This document shows positions 11,309 through 22,424 of a stretch of DNA of 64,000 nucleotides, one piece after another. The DNA is from Actinomadura viridilutea. Lineage in GTDB: Bacteria; Actinomycetota; Actinomycetes; Streptosporangiales; Streptosporangiaceae. Location of the stretch: contig PVNI01000005.1 of assembly GCA_003001795.1 (NCBI GenBank), positions 1-64,000 on the forward strand, written 5' to 3'. The notes beneath the pieces are model-generated. The model did no database searches and was not told the DNA's origin. It saw nothing but the letters and a program-made list of their open reading frames with translations. The stretch's first letter is position 1. Every line of letters starts with the position of its first letter. Position numbers and translations under genes: made by a program.

Positions 11309-11718
11309 GGGCCGCCGTGCCCGTCAATCTGACGGGCCTGCTCGTCGTCAGGGAACAGCCGACCGTGTCCCTCGCCCATGTGCGGCTCTCCTTCTTCGTC
11401 GGGACGACCAGCACCATGAACGCCGTCCAGACGATCCCGGCTACCTCATGACTCCCCAGAAGGAGACGACATCAATGATGGCGAGACAGGCCAAGCTTCC
11501 GATGATCCCGAACGCCGCGATGACGGAGAGAACGACGGTGAGTGCCCGCTTCTCGGGACTCTCCCCTCACGCGTTCTCCGAGTCGAAAGCGGGAAACGCG
11601 GTGGCACCCGGTGTGCAGGCAGCGCCAGGAAAGCACACCGGGTGCCACCGCGCCTTCACGAGCTGCGGACGACATCCGCCTCACTGTTGCGGCGCGGAGC
11701 CCCAGAGCGCGTCCCTGC
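11309..11718. other. Intergenic stretch with a possible hydrophobic peptide frame
   Basis: No confident gene. On the minus strand, a frame ending in TAG at 11441–11443 encodes about 38 residues ending in LACLAIIDVVSFWGVMR, preceded by TVVLSVIAAFGIIGS. This would make a single transmembrane helix. There is no in-frame ATG or GTG before the upstream TGA, so it may be the relic of a small membrane protein or chance. Confidence 0.3.
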
Positions 11719-13515
11719 TCAGGAGAGGTGGTGCACTTCTTGCAGGCCGTAGACGGGGGTGGGGATGCCCTCATACCTGGCCTTGAGCTGCAGCGCCAGG
11801 TACAGGGAGTAGTGGCGGGACTGGTGCAGGTTGCCGCCGTGGAACCACAGGCCTTCCTGCTGGGTGGGCTTCCACATGTTGCGCTGCTCGCCCTCCCACG
11901 GCCCGGGGTCCTTGGTGGTGTCCGAGCCGAGCCCCCAGCACTTGCCGACCTTGTCGGCCGTCTCCTGGCCGACGATGTCGGCGACCCAGCCGTTCATCGA
12001 GCCGTATCCCGTGGCGTAGACGACGAGGTCGGCGGGCAGCTCGGTGCCGTCCTCCAGGACGACGGCGTTGCGCGTCAGATGGGAGACCTGGCCGCGCGCG
12101 AGCTTGATGTCGCCGTTGATGACCAGCTCGGACGCGCCCACGTCGATGTAGTAGCCGGAGCCGCGGCGCAGGTACTTCATGAACAGGCCGGAGCCGTCGT
12201 CGCCCCAGTCGAGGGCGAACCCGGCCTTCTCCAGGCGCTCGTAGAACTCGGCGTCCCGCTCCTTGATCTTCTCGTAGAGCGGGATCTGGAACCGGTGCAT
12301 GATCCGGTACGGGATGGACGCGAACGTCAGGTCGGCCTTCTCGGTCGTCATCCCGTTGCGGACGGCCTCCTCCGAGTACAGGGGGCCCAGACCGATCTCC
12401 ATCAGCGACTCCGACTTCACCACGTGAGTGGAGGAGCGCTGCACCATCGTCACATCCGCGCCGTGCTCCCACAGGGCCGCGCAGATGTCGTGGGCCGAGT
12501 TGTTGGAACCGATCACCACGGCGCGCTTGCCCGCGTAGGCGTCCGGACCAGGGTGTTGGGACGAGTGGTGCTGCTCCCCTTCGAACACGTCCATGCCGGG
12601 GAACGACGGCATGTTCGGCTTGCCCGACATTCCGGTGGCGAACACCAGGTGCCGCGCCGTGAGCACGACCGGCTCGCCGGCGCGGTCGACGTGCACGGTC
12701 CACTGCTTCGCGTCGTCGTCCCAGGACGCGGAGGTGACGTTCGCCCGAGTCCAGTACGGCACCTCCATCACCCGCACGTACATCTCCAGCCAGTCGGCGA
12801 TCTTGTCTTTGGGCGAGAACACCGGCCAGTTGTCGGGGAACGGCAGGTAGGGCAGGTGGTCGTACCAGACCGGGTCGTGCAGGCACAGCGTCTTGTACCG
12901 CTTGCGCCACGAGTCGCCGGGACGCTCGTTGCGCTCCAGGACGAGCGCCGGCACGCCGAGCTGCCGCAGCCGGGCGCCGAGCGCGATGCCGCCCTGCCCG
13001 CCTCCGATCACCACGACGTACGGCTGCTCCTCGACGCCCAGCCGCGCCGTCTCGATGGCGCGTTCCTGCGCCCACGTCCTGCGGCCGGGGACCACTCCGT
13101 GCTGCACGCCTTTGGGACGCCGCTCCCGCAGCGGCTCCTCGTGGCCTTTGAGCTCGTTCAGGGTGGTGAGGAGCGTCCACGCGCCCTCGCCGGTCAGCCG
13201 CAGGTGGCCGACGCCGCGTCCGGTGGCGGTCTCGAACGCCAGCCACGCCTCGGCGACGCCGTCCGCCTCCACCGGGTCCTCGGTGATGCGGAAGCCGGAC
13301 GGGTCGGTGTGGTCGAGGCAGGCGTCCAGCATGTGGGCGACGCCGTCGCGGCCCTCCACGGTCTTGATGTTCCAGGTGAACGCCACCAGGTCGCGCCAGT
13401 AGCTCTCGGGCGCGAACATCGCCGCGGCGCGGGCCGTGTCGCGGGCGGCGAGGGCGGCCTCGAAGTCGGCGAGCCAGGTCTGCACACGCGTGCGCACGTC
13501 GGCGGTGTCGCTCAT
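11719..13515 (-). CDS. Flavin-containing monooxygenase with NTF2-like N-terminal domain
   Basis: A 598-residue protein; ATG at 13515 was chosen because the upstream extension is proline- and arginine-rich and non-coding in character. Residues 1–125 look like an NTF2/SnoaL-like cone (FEAALAARDTARAAAMF, SYWRDLVAFTWN). Residues 165–600 are a class B flavin monooxygenase: FAD site VVVIGGGQGGIALG at 167–180, LERNERPGDSWRKRY, VFATGMSGKPNMP, a second nucleotide site AVVIGSNNSAHDI, and VVYATGY near the end. The family oxygenates carbonyl, sulfur or nitrogen compounds using NADPH. It diverges from two GAF regulators upstream of an aldehyde dehydrogenase, so an inferred role is making an aldehyde or ketone intermediate for that enzyme. 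Confidence 0.9.
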   Translation of the reverse strand: MSDTADVRTRVQTWLADFEAALAARDTARAAAMFAPESYWRDLVAFTWNIKTVEGRDGVAHMLDACLDHTDPSGFRITEDPVEADGVAEAWLAFETATGRGVGHLRLTGEGAWTLLTTLNELKGHEEPLRERRPKGVQHGVVPGRRTWAQERAIETARLGVEEQPYVVVIGGGQGGIALGARLRQLGVPALVLERNERPGDSWRKRYKTLCLHDPVWYDHLPYLPFPDNWPVFSPKDKIADWLEMYVRVMEVPYWTRANVTSASWDDDAKQWTVHVDRAGEPVVLTARHLVFATGMSGKPNMPSFPGMDVFEGEQHHSSQHPGPDAYAGKRAVVIGSNNSAHDICAALWEHGADVTMVQRSSTHVVKSESLMEIGLGPLYSEEAVRNGMTTEKADLTFASIPYRIMHRFQIPLYEKIKERDAEFYERLEKAGFALDWGDDGSGLFMKYLRRGSGYYIDVGASELVINGDIKLARGQVSHLTRNAVVLEDGTELPADLVVYATGYGSMNGWVADIVGQETADKVGKCWGLGSDTTKDPGPWEGEQRNMWKPTQQEGLWFHGGNLHQSRHYSLYLALQLKARYEGIPTPVYGLQEVHHLS

Positions 13516-13721
13516 CTGCGCCTTCCCTTCTCCGAGCTCCTCCCGGTCTCCGGTGCCGGCCGGGGTTTCTCGGGGGTGTCTCCGCGGGTGGACGGTGCAA
13601 GGCCGATGACATTGCGGGGGAGGGCGGGCGGCAAGGGTTGCACCGGATTGCACGGACTGTGGCGCGGGTCACAGGCGCGATTTATGCTTCGGGCAACGCC
13701 CGGCCTTGGGGAGGTGAGGTC

Positions 13722-15008
13722 GTGCGCCTGCACGGCGCCGTCCGTCCGGGGACGAGCCTGCCCGACTACGCCCGCGAGCTGGCCCGCGTGCACCACGCCG
13801 TGATCGGCGGCGAGCGTCTCGCGCCGTCGCTGCGTCCGCGCGCGCTGGTGGCGCGGTCATGGTCGCGAGTGATGCGGCTCGGTCTCGACCCGGACGGCGG
13901 CAACGCCCGCGACCCCCTCGGCCCCGACGAGCTCGCCCGGCGCCGGCGCGGCTCGCCGCTCGGCCACGTGATCGACGAGCTGGGTCAGCTGATCGGGTCG
14001 GTCGCCGACGCCTCCCCCATGCTGCTGGTGGTCACCGACGCCGACGGGGTGATCCTGTGGCGGCGGGGCTCCTCGGCGGTCCGCCGCCGCGCCGACGACC
14101 TCGGCTTCTGCGAGGGCGCGACGTGGACCGAGGCGAAGGTCGGCACGAACGCGATCGGCACCGCGCTGGCCGAGGCGGCGCCCGTGGAGCTGTTCTCGGC
14201 CGAGCATTTCGAGCAGGCCCAGCACCCCTGGTACTGCACCGCCTTCCCCGTCCACGACCCGCGCACCGGGGACCTGCTGGGGATCATCGACGTGAGCGGG
14301 CCCGCGCTGACGCTGCATCCCGCCGTCGGCGCGCTCGTCGAGACCGGGACGCGGCTGGCCGAGTCGCGGCTGTGGCAGCGCCACATGCGACGGCTGGAGA
14401 GGCTGCGCGAGTCGGCGGCGCCGCTGCTGGGCACGTCGTCCGAACCACTGCTGCTGGTGGACGACGACGGCTGGGTGGCGCACAGCTGCGGAGTCGCCGC
14501 GCCCCACCGCATCGCCGCACCGTCCGAGAGCCGCGCACTGGCCGTCCCAGGGCTGGGGCTGTGCGTGCCCGAACGGCTGCCGGACGGCTGGCTGGTCCGC
14601 CCGTCCTCCCCCGCCCGGCCCTTGGCGCTCGTCCTGGACCTGGCGGACGCGCCGGTCCTGGACGTGCGGTCCGGGGACGCGCGCTGGCGGTGCGCGCTGA
14701 CCACCCGGCACGCCGAGATCCTGCTGCTCCTGCACGCGGCCGGCCCGGACGGGCTGTCGGCGCGGGCGCTGAGCCGGGCGCTGTTCGGGGACGCCGAACA
14801 CGTCGTCACCGTGCGCGCGGAAGTGTCGCGGTTGCGGCGCTCCCTCGGCGCGTTCGTCGAGTCCCAGCCGTACCGGCTCACCGGGGGCGTGCGGATGACC
14901 GTCCAGCCGGAGCCAGCGGCGAGCCGGTTCGTCCGGGAGTCCTCCACGCCCGGAATCCGTTCCCTCACCGCAATGACCGATATGGACCGGCTGAACAACG
15001 CGGTGTAA
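13722..15008 (+). CDS. GAF-domain transcriptional regulator
   Basis: A 428-residue protein starting at GTG with GGGGAGGTGAG six bases upstream. Residues ~80–250 form a GAF sensor like that of acetoin/aldehyde regulators (AcoR/DhaR-type): DGVILWRRGSS, WTEAKVGTNAIGTALAE, ELFSAEHFEQAQHPWYCTAF, GIIDVSG. It has no sigma-54 AAA+ domain. The C-terminus instead carries a winged-helix-like region (TTRHAEILLLLHA, LSRALFGDAEHVVTVRAEVSRLRR). Actinobacteria commonly have this short, sigma-54-free version. It diverges from the monooxygenase and is followed 41 bases later by a paralogue, suggesting local control of the aldehyde-oxidizing genes. Confidence 0.87.
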   Translation: MRLHGAVRPGTSLPDYARELARVHHAVIGGERLAPSLRPRALVARSWSRVMRLGLDPDGGNARDPLGPDELARRRRGSPLGHVIDELGQLIGSVADASPMLLVVTDADGVILWRRGSSAVRRRADDLGFCEGATWTEAKVGTNAIGTALAEAAPVELFSAEHFEQAQHPWYCTAFPVHDPRTGDLLGIIDVSGPALTLHPAVGALVETGTRLAESRLWQRHMRRLERLRESAAPLLGTSSEPLLLVDDDGWVAHSCGVAAPHRIAAPSESRALAVPGLGLCVPERLPDGWLVRPSSPARPLALVLDLADAPVLDVRSGDARWRCALTTRHAEILLLLHAAGPDGLSARALSRALFGDAEHVVTVRAEVSRLRRSLGAFVESQPYRLTGGVRMTVQPEPAASRFVRESSTPGIRSLTAMTDMDRLNNAV

Positions 15009-15049
15009 CAATCGAGGCTCGTCAGGCTCGTCCGGCCAGGAGGAACCAG

Positions 15050-16285
15050 ATGGCGGCACACGGCGCTCTGCGGGAGCGGCGGACGAGGCTGGTCCGGGAA
15101 TGGTCCCGCCTGATCGCCGACCGCGCCCCGCACGCCGACGTGCACCACGACCCCGCCCTGCGGGAGGAGATCGCCGCGTCCTGGCACCGTTCGCGCGTCG
15201 TGGTCGACCCGCACCGCGACAGCGCCCCCGCCGTGGCGGACGTCGCGGAGCGGTGGCGGTCGTCGCCGCTGGCCGGGCCCATCGCCGAGATCGCCGACGA
15301 GCTGCGCACCATCGCCGACGAGGCGGGCTACATCGCCGCGGTCACCGACGCCGACGGCACCATCCTGTGGACCTACGGCGGCCGCGTCATGCGCCACCGC
15401 GCCGAACGCGTCAACTTCGCGCCCGGCGGCCGCTGGGACGAGACCGCGATGGGCACCAACGCCCCCGCGCTCGCCCTGCGCGAACGCCGCCCCGCCACCG
15501 TCTTCTCGGCCGAGCACCTCGTCGAGGCGCTGCACGGCTGGGTGTGCTACGCCGCGCCGCTGCGCGCCCCCGGCGGACGATTGCTGGGCGTGCTCGACCT
15601 GTCCAGCACGTGGGACCGCTCGCACCCGATGGTCATGCCGACCGTGCGGACCCTCGCCGCCCGCATCGAGGACCGGCTGGCCCACCTGCCCGCCGCCGCG
15701 CTCCCGCCCGTCACCGCGCCGCGCGTCACCCTCGAATGCCTGGGCGACGACGCCCGCGCGCTGCGCGACGGCGCGCCGCTCCCGCTGCGCCCCCGCCAGC
15801 TCGAAATCCTGACCCTCCTCGCCTTGGAGCCGGACGGTTTCAGCCCCGAACGGCTGCGCGAGGCCCTGTACGGCGACCGTCCGGTCACGATGACGTCGCT
15901 GAAGGCGCAGGTCTCGCACCTGCGGGCCGCGCTCGGCGGCGCCCTCGCTCAGCGCCACTATGTGCTGACCGAGCCGATCACCTGCGACGCGTCCGCCGTC
16001 CTGGACGCCCTGGCCTCCGGCGACACCGAAACGGCCGTGCGCCGCTACACCGGCCCGCTGCTGCCCGACTCCGAGGCCCCCGGCATCGTGCGCTGGCGCG
16101 AATACCTGGAGGTCGCGGTGCGCAAGGCGGTGCTGGCGTCGCCCGTCCCCGAGCACGCCCTGGTCTACGGCGAACGGCACCGCTACGACCTGGAGGTCCA
16201 CCAGCACGCGCACCGGCTGCTGCCGCCGTCCGACGGCCGCCGCGGCATCACCGCCGCCCGCATCGACGCCGCCCTGCGCGACTGA
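15050..16285 (+). CDS. GAF-domain transcriptional regulator, paralogue
   Basis: A 411-residue protein from ATG 15050 with AGGAGGA six bases upstream; the longer open frame to the left lies inside the previous gene. Same layout as its neighbour: GAF domain (DADGTILWTYGG, RWDETAMGTNAPALALRE, VFSAEHLVEALHGWVCYAAP, GVLDLSS) and a C-terminal winged-helix-like part (LRPRQLEILTLLALEPDGFS, MTSLKAQVSHLRAALGG). It lies directly upstream of the aldehyde dehydrogenase and is its most likely regulator. Two non-identical copies in tandem suggest hetero-oligomers or different ligands. Confidence 0.87.
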   Translation: MAAHGALRERRTRLVREWSRLIADRAPHADVHHDPALREEIAASWHRSRVVVDPHRDSAPAVADVAERWRSSPLAGPIAEIADELRTIADEAGYIAAVTDADGTILWTYGGRVMRHRAERVNFAPGGRWDETAMGTNAPALALRERRPATVFSAEHLVEALHGWVCYAAPLRAPGGRLLGVLDLSSTWDRSHPMVMPTVRTLAARIEDRLAHLPAAALPPVTAPRVTLECLGDDARALRDGAPLPLRPRQLEILTLLALEPDGFSPERLREALYGDRPVTMTSLKAQVSHLRAALGGALAQRHYVLTEPITCDASAVLDALASGDTETAVRRYTGPLLPDSEAPGIVRWREYLEVAVRKAVLASPVPEHALVYGERHRYDLEVHQHAHRLLPPSDGRRGITAARIDAALRD

Positions 16286-16393
16286 CTTTCATCCGACGGC
16301 CGCCGGCCCGCCGGCGCGGCAACCTTCCGACAACCTTCGTCTCGCATCGTGTCCTGCATCACATCGGGTTCACCGTGTGCGAGGAGGACACCC

Positions 16394-17910
<1,517 letters not shown>

Positions 17911-17911
<1 letters not shown>

Positions 17912-18303
17912 TGGTGGAACGCGTCCGGCTCACCCCGGCCGCCGCGCTCGTCCTCGCCAAGCTCATCGACCGGCACGGCCCGGTGATGTTCCACCAGTCG
18001 GGCGGCTGCTGCGACGGCAGCTCCCCGATGTGCTACCCGCGTGACGAGTTCACGGTCGGCGCGTCCGACGTCCTCCTGGGCCACGTCGACCACGACACGC
18101 CGTTCTGGATGAGCGCGGCCCAGTACGAGTACTGGAAGCACACCCACCTGACCGTGGACGTGGTGCCCGGCAGGGGAAGCGGCTTCTCCTTGGAGGCCCC
18201 GGAGGGCGTCCGCTTCCTGATCCGCTCCCGCCTCTTCACCGACGAGGAGGCCAAAGCCCTGGAAGCCGAACCCCCACTCCCCACCGGCGCCACACTCGAG
18301 TAA
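17911..18303 (+). CDS. DUF779 protein, aldehyde dehydrogenase partner
   Basis: A 130-residue protein overlapping the aldehyde dehydrogenase stop by one base. The signature HGPVMFHQSGGCCDGSSPMC, with its paired cysteines, is typical of DUF779 (AcdX-like) proteins. These are repeatedly found right behind this kind of aldehyde dehydrogenase; their biochemical role is not established. The twin cysteines followed by another at SPMCYP suggest a metal or redox site. A strong hairpin follows the stop. Confidence 0.88.
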
Positions 18304-18311
18304 CCACCGAA

Positions 18312-18342
18312 GGCGGGCCCGACCTAGAAGGCCGGGCCCGCC
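18312..18342 (+). terminator. Hairpin terminator after DUF779
   Basis: A perfect 10-bp stem: GGCGGGCCCG at 18312–18321 pairs with CGGGCCCGCC at 18333–18342 around an 11-base loop. It begins 8 bases after the stop. There is no T-tract, as is common in actinomycetes. Confidence 0.75.
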
Positions 18343-18370
18343 CTATGCCGGAGAGACCCAACGACGCACC

Positions 18371-18925
18371 GCGTGATACTCCAGGATGATCAGCAACGTG
18401 GGCCTGATGTCGCCACTGCTGCCGGTGACGATGTCGTGATACCTCCAGGGTGATCAGCGACCTGCAAGCAGGCGCGCAAGCAACGCATCAGCGTGGATCA
18501 GTTGCGATACCTCCAGTGTGATCAGCGGACTGGACCGGCCCAGGCCCAGATCGGCCGCGATCTGCGGTTGCGATACCTCCAGTGTGATCAGCGGACGGGA
18601 CGGCCGGAAGAGGACATCCGCACGAAGTTCTTCCGTTGCGATACCTCCAGGGTGATCAGCGGACGCGGGCCGGTATCGGCACCCGGTGGCGTGGGACATG
18701 GTTGCGATACCTCCAGGGTGATCAGCGGACACCGAATACGGTAGAGACGGCTTGGATGTAGATTACGTTGCGATACCTCCAGGGTGATCAGCGGACGAAA
18801 GCGGGGCTGTGATGATGATCGTTCGCCTCAGGTTGCGATACCTCCAGGGTGATCAGCGGACCACCAGTCGCCTGCGACGAAGGTCACAAGCTGCTGTTGC
18901 GATACCTCCAGGGTGATCAGCGGAC
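18371..18925 (-). CRISPR. CRISPR array 1 (9 repeats)
   Basis: Seven good 30-base repeats begin at 18501, 18567, 18635, 18701, 18767, 18832 and 18896, with spacers of 34–38 bases. On the plus strand each starts GTTGCGATAC and ends ATCAGCGGAC. Two degenerate repeats at 18371 and 18433 form the left end. Decay at the left and a conserved leader at the right mean the array is transcribed leftward. The repeats at 18501 and 18567 carry CCAGTGTG instead of CCAGGGTG. The degenerate repeat at 18433 ends GCGAC, as in array 2. Confidence 0.96.
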
Positions 18926-19020
18926 CCGAGGGTAAAGTCGCAGGTCAGGGTGACGGAGAGCGCAGTCTGTGCGGCCGATTCTGCAGCAGTCCGACGGTTG
19001 TGCAAGCGCGCAGGTCAGAG
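18926..19020 (-). promoter_or_regulatory. CRISPR leader of array 1
   Basis: Begins CCGAGGGTAAAGTCGCAGGT right after the last repeat and ends GCGCAGGTCAG. The same block follows all five arrays. It contains the direct repeat GCAGGTCA twice, about 75 bases apart, flanking a conserved core TGCAGCAGTCCG. Leaders hold the array promoter and integration signals; its position shows that new spacers enter at the right side. Confidence 0.85.
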
Positions 19021-19196
19021 CGGTACGGGGACAGGGCGCTCCAGCGAAGCGATGCCCGGGCCACGCGGTGAGGGACCCATTAAGCGAGCCCTGTCTGGTG
19101 TGCCGTCCATGCGCCCTGTATTAGCTGCAGCCGTAATGTTCCCTCCAAGCAAATCACCCTCCTCTGTGTGGCACACTGCGGCGTCACTGCGGGCAC

Positions 19197-20425
19197 GTTG
19201 GCATACCTCCAGGGTGATCAGCGACTCCATGAACCCTCACACAAGAAGGGGCGCCGCCCAGAAGTTGCGATACTTCCAGGGTGATCAGCGACCCCCGTCG
19301 AGCCCGGCCGGTGCGCCGCCCTCGCCCACCCGTTGCAATACCTCCAGGGTGATCAGCGACAGGACGCGGTCGAGCGCGCCCGGGGGTGGACACCTCAGAT
19401 GTTGCAATACCTCCAGGGTGATCAGTGACCACAAGGGGAGAATCTCTGAGTTTCTCGCCACAAGGTTGCAATACCTCCAGGGTGATCAGCGACCCGGCGC
19501 GCGCGGACGTTCTGGCCGGGATCGTTAGCGGTTGCAATACCTCCAGGGTGATCAGCGACCCGAGGCGTACCAGCTGTACCGGCTCGGCCGGGACTGTTGC
19601 AATACCTCCAGGGTGATCAGCGACCGTGTACGTCGGCGCCTTGCTCGCGCCGAGCAGCACACGTTGCAATACCTCCAGGGTGATCAGCGACCCTTGTACT
19701 CACGCAGAGCGTTCGCCACGGCCAAATCAGTTGCAATACCTCCAGGGTGATCAGCGACCCCGTTCAGGCCGCTGTCTATGCACGGCTGACGGGGTTGCAA
19801 TACCTCCAGGGTGATCAGCGACCTCGGCGGACTATCCGGTGGACGTGATGGTGGGTGGGTTGCAATACCTCCAGGGTGATCAGCGACCCAGCCGGGACGG
19901 GTCCATAGCCGTAGCGTCCGCTGAAGTTGCAATACCTCCAGGGTGATCAGCGACCCTGTAAGAAGTCGCTGGCCACGATCAAGTTGCCCTCGTTGCAATA
20001 CCTCCAGGGTGATCAGCGACCCTGTGGGGGATGGGCGGCGTGATCATCCACCACTGGTTGCAATACCTCCAGGGTGATCAGCGACCGTGTGGATCCACCA
20101 GCGGGACGGGGCGGACGGTTCACAGTTGCAATACCTCCAGGGTGATCAGCGACCCCAGCAGCGCGGCCGCCACCTGACGCGGCGCGTCCACGTTGCAATA
20201 CCTCCAGGGTGATCAGCGACCCAGCAGAGTCGTCAACGTCTCGTGCGCCGGACGGGCCAGGTTGCAATACCTCCAGGGTGATCAGCGACCAGGACTTCGT
20301 TCGGCGAAACCGGCGCGAGCTGGCCTTGTTGCAATACCTCCAGGGTGATCAGCGACAGGCGGAGCGGGAGGCGCGCAGCGCTGGCCTCCCGTACGGGTTG
20401 CAATACCTCCAGGGTGATCAGCGAC
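19197..20425 (-). CRISPR. CRISPR array 2 (19 repeats, 29-base repeat type)
   Basis: Nineteen repeats begin at 19197, 19264, 19332, 19401, 19465, 19531, 19596, 19663, 19730, 19794, 19859, 19926, 19992, 20057, 20125, 20192, 20261, 20328 and 20397, separated by 35–40-base spacers. The repeat is 29 bases, starts GTTGCAATAC and ends GATCAGCGAC. It differs from the other arrays by A for G at position 6 and by one missing G near the end. The first two repeats on the left are slightly degenerate. Leader at the right, next to cas2, so it is read leftward. It is the array closest to the adaptation genes. Confidence 0.98.
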
Positions 20426-20520
20426 CCGAGGGTAAAGTCGCAGGTCAGAGCGACAGACAGCGCGGTCTGTGCGGTCGATTTTGCAGCAGTCCGGCGGTTG
20501 TGCAAGTGCGCAGGTCAGCG
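20426..20520 (-). promoter_or_regulatory. CRISPR leader of array 2
   Basis: Homologous to leader 1, starting CCGAGGGTAAAGTCGCAGGT and ending TGCGCAGGTCAG. Leaders 1 and 2 also match in the variable middle (CGCGGTCTGTGCGGTCGATT versus CGCAGTCTGTGCGGCCGATT), so they are sister leaders. It lies between the array and the 3' end of cas2. Confidence 0.85.
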
Positions 20521-20679
20521 CGGTGCGAGTTCCCAGCCGAGAGGCTCCGTCCAGGCCAGTCGGCTGACCCGTGCGACGCATCGCTCTGGCTGTATCACTG
20601 AAGCGGCCGTGTCGCAGCGGACGGCGACCTTCAAGGCAAGTAGGCGCGTGGGAGAGAACCCTGGGGATTCGGGTCTGCA

Positions 20680-20943
20680 TCACAGGACTGGACTGGTGTT
20701 ACCTAGGTCTTGTCCTATGGTTTGGGTTTCTATGTGGTGCGGGGATCGCGTCCGGTAGATCAGGACGCTGTCGTAGCTCGGGTCGATGTGTTGTTTCAGC
20801 TCTTCTGTGAAGGTGCGGTGTTGGGCCGCGGATAGTTCTCCTTGGAAGACGCTGCGTTGGACCCAGTGCAGGTAGCGGCGGCAGGTCCGGAGGACCTGCG
20901 GGTTGCGTTCGGCGAGGGTGTCGTAGACGACTATGACGAACAT
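20680..20943 (-). CDS. cas2: CRISPR adaptation protein Cas2
   Basis: Eighty-seven residues, a normal Cas2 length. The first strand MFVIVVYDTLAERN carries the conserved aspartate D8. RRYLHWVQRSVFQGEL is the characteristic ferredoxin-fold follow-on (W/VQ.SVFEG pattern). It forms the central dimer of the Cas1–Cas2 integrase. It is last in the type I-B operon, six bases after cas1. Confidence 0.96.
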   Translation of the reverse strand: MFVIVVYDTLAERNPQVLRTCRRYLHWVQRSVFQGELSAAQHRTFTEELKQHIDPSYDSVLIYRTRSPHHIETQTIGQDLGNTSPVL

Positions 20944-20949
20944 CCTGGT

Positions 20950-21930
20950 TCACCACCATGGACGGAAGGCTTTGTAGGGCTTTCCTTCTAGACATAGGCG
21001 CACGATCTTCAGGGTCTCCAAGTGGATAAGTTCTTCGTAGGAGACTTTGCGTTTGAGAGATCTGTGGTGGACGGTGGTGGCGAGCTCGGCGCGGATGAGT
21101 TCGGCGACCTTCTTGCGGCCGGCGCGGCTGAGGGACGCCTGGTTGACGTCGCTTTCGAAGTCCGACGGGCGTAGGGCCTTCTGGGCGGCGGCACGGCGGA
21201 GGAGCCTTTCCGCGAACAGGGGTTTGAAGGGCTCGGCCAGGTCGAGGGCGAGAGTGTTGCGGCGCCGGTCGGTATCGGCGTGGAGGAAGCCCAGCGCGGG
21301 GTGGAGCGGTGTGCAGCGCAGGGCGGTGAGCACGCGGGCGTAGACGATCGAGTTGAGGTAGCTGATGAAGGCGTTCCCGGCGTTGGTGGGCGGTCGGCGG
21401 GTGCGCCCCTCAATGCGCAGCCATGCGGGGAGCAGAGTGTCGAGTACGGCCCAGGCGGTGCGCCGGAAGTTGCCTTCCGCCCCCATGAGTTCGTCGGGCG
21501 TTCGGCACTGGGACAGCTGCTCGTTCAGGCGGACCAGCGCGGTGTCGAGGAGATCGGTGTTCAGAGACCAGGCGATGTTGGCGGCAGTTGCGGCGATCAG
21601 GTCCCGGCCGACGGTGAGCCGGGTCTGCTCGTCGGCGGTGAGGGCGACCTGGCGGCGCAACACCTGGGCGGAGCTCATGTCCTCGGCCGGAGTGACGGCC
21701 CCGGCGTAGTTGCCGTAGTGGTCGAGCAGGTGGACGATCACGCCGTGCCGCGCGAGCAGGGAGACGGCCGAAGTGTTGATGTCGACATGATCGAAGGCGA
21801 CCAGGTCGCGGATGTCGGTGATGGGGATCCGGATCGGGGTGTTGTCGGGCCGTTCGATGCGGATGCTGTTGTCTTCCCGGCGGATCCGGCAAGGTTCGGT
21901 GAGCCAATAGGTGCGGCCGGCGGCGGTCAT
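20950..21930 (-). CDS. cas1: CRISPR integrase Cas1
   Basis: A 326-residue protein from an ATG that overlaps the cas4 stop (ATGA). The metal-binding residues expected for Cas1 are visible: E152 in MGAEGNFRR, H217 in LGFLHADTDRR and D230 in LALDLAEPFKP. The sequence FISYLNSIVYARV and the C-terminal helical half match the I-B group. It inserts new spacers with Cas2. It is the only cas1 in the window, so it probably feeds all five arrays, including those beside the type III genes. Confidence 0.97.
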   Translation of the reverse strand: MTAAGRTYWLTEPCRIRREDNSIRIERPDNTPIRIPITDIRDLVAFDHVDINTSAVSLLARHGVIVHLLDHYGNYAGAVTPAEDMSSAQVLRRQVALTADEQTRLTVGRDLIAATAANIAWSLNTDLLDTALVRLNEQLSQCRTPDELMGAEGNFRRTAWAVLDTLLPAWLRIEGRTRRPPTNAGNAFISYLNSIVYARVLTALRCTPLHPALGFLHADTDRRRNTLALDLAEPFKPLFAERLLRRAAAQKALRPSDFESDVNQASLSRAGRKKVAELIRAELATTVHHRSLKRKVSYEELIHLETLKIVRLCLEGKPYKAFRPWW

Positions 21931-22424
21931 GTCTCTGCCCAGCAGTAGTCGAGGTAGGAGCAGCCCCGGCAGCGTGAGCGAGGCAGCCGCGCGGGTGCTT
22001 CGGATTGTGCGATGACGTCTTGTGCTTGTCGCTCGGTGGCTTCTGCTCGTGCGCGGGCGCCGGCGTCCCACGGCACGTCGACCTTTCGGCGGATCACCGG
22101 GTAGTGGATGACGCCGCCTTGGACGTTCACGCCGCAGCGGTCCAGCAGGAGGCAGTAGTGCCGGACCTGGGCCGCATGTTGGTCCGACGGCTGACGCGAC
22201 GATTTCGTCTCGTGGACGACGGCGCCGGTGGTCACCCAGTCGATCTTCGCTTCGCCGAGGTCGATGTCGCGGCGGCGCGTGTAGGTGGTGTCGTCGACGG
22301 CCTCGCCGTAGGCGACGGCCGCGCTGCGGTGCTCGGGACGGTAGCCGCGCGCGTACAACCACAGTTGGCGGGGGCAGTGCACCAGGTATTTGATGTGCAC
22401 TCCTCCGATGTCGGGTCGGTTCAC
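21927..22424 (-). CDS. cas4: CRISPR adaptation nuclease Cas4
   Basis: A 165-residue protein from a GTG that overlaps the cas3 stop by four bases. Iron–sulfur cysteines C17 (HCPRQLW) and C152, C155 and C161 (CRGCSYLDYC) bracket a RecB-like nuclease core with D62 and E72xK74 (VVHETKSSRQ). Cas4 trims prespacers and selects PAM. The Cas4–Cas1–Cas2 set is complete and translationally coupled. Longer upstream starts lie inside the cas3 frame. Confidence 0.94.
   Translation of the reverse strand: MNRPDIGGVHIKYLVHCPRQLWLYARGYRPEHRSAAVAYGEAVDDTTYTRRRDIDLGEAKIDWVTTGAVVHETKSSRQPSDQHAAQVRHYCLLLDRCGVNVQGGVIHYPVIRRKVDVPWDAGARARAEATERQAQDVIAQSEAPARLPRSRCRGCSYLDYCWAET

Noticed and set aside
18454-20601. Open frames with repeated peptides such as RYLQGDQRT and ITLEVSQ
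   Set aside because: They are translations of CRISPR repeats in arrays 1 and 2; the same happens in arrays 3, 4 and 5. None is a gene.
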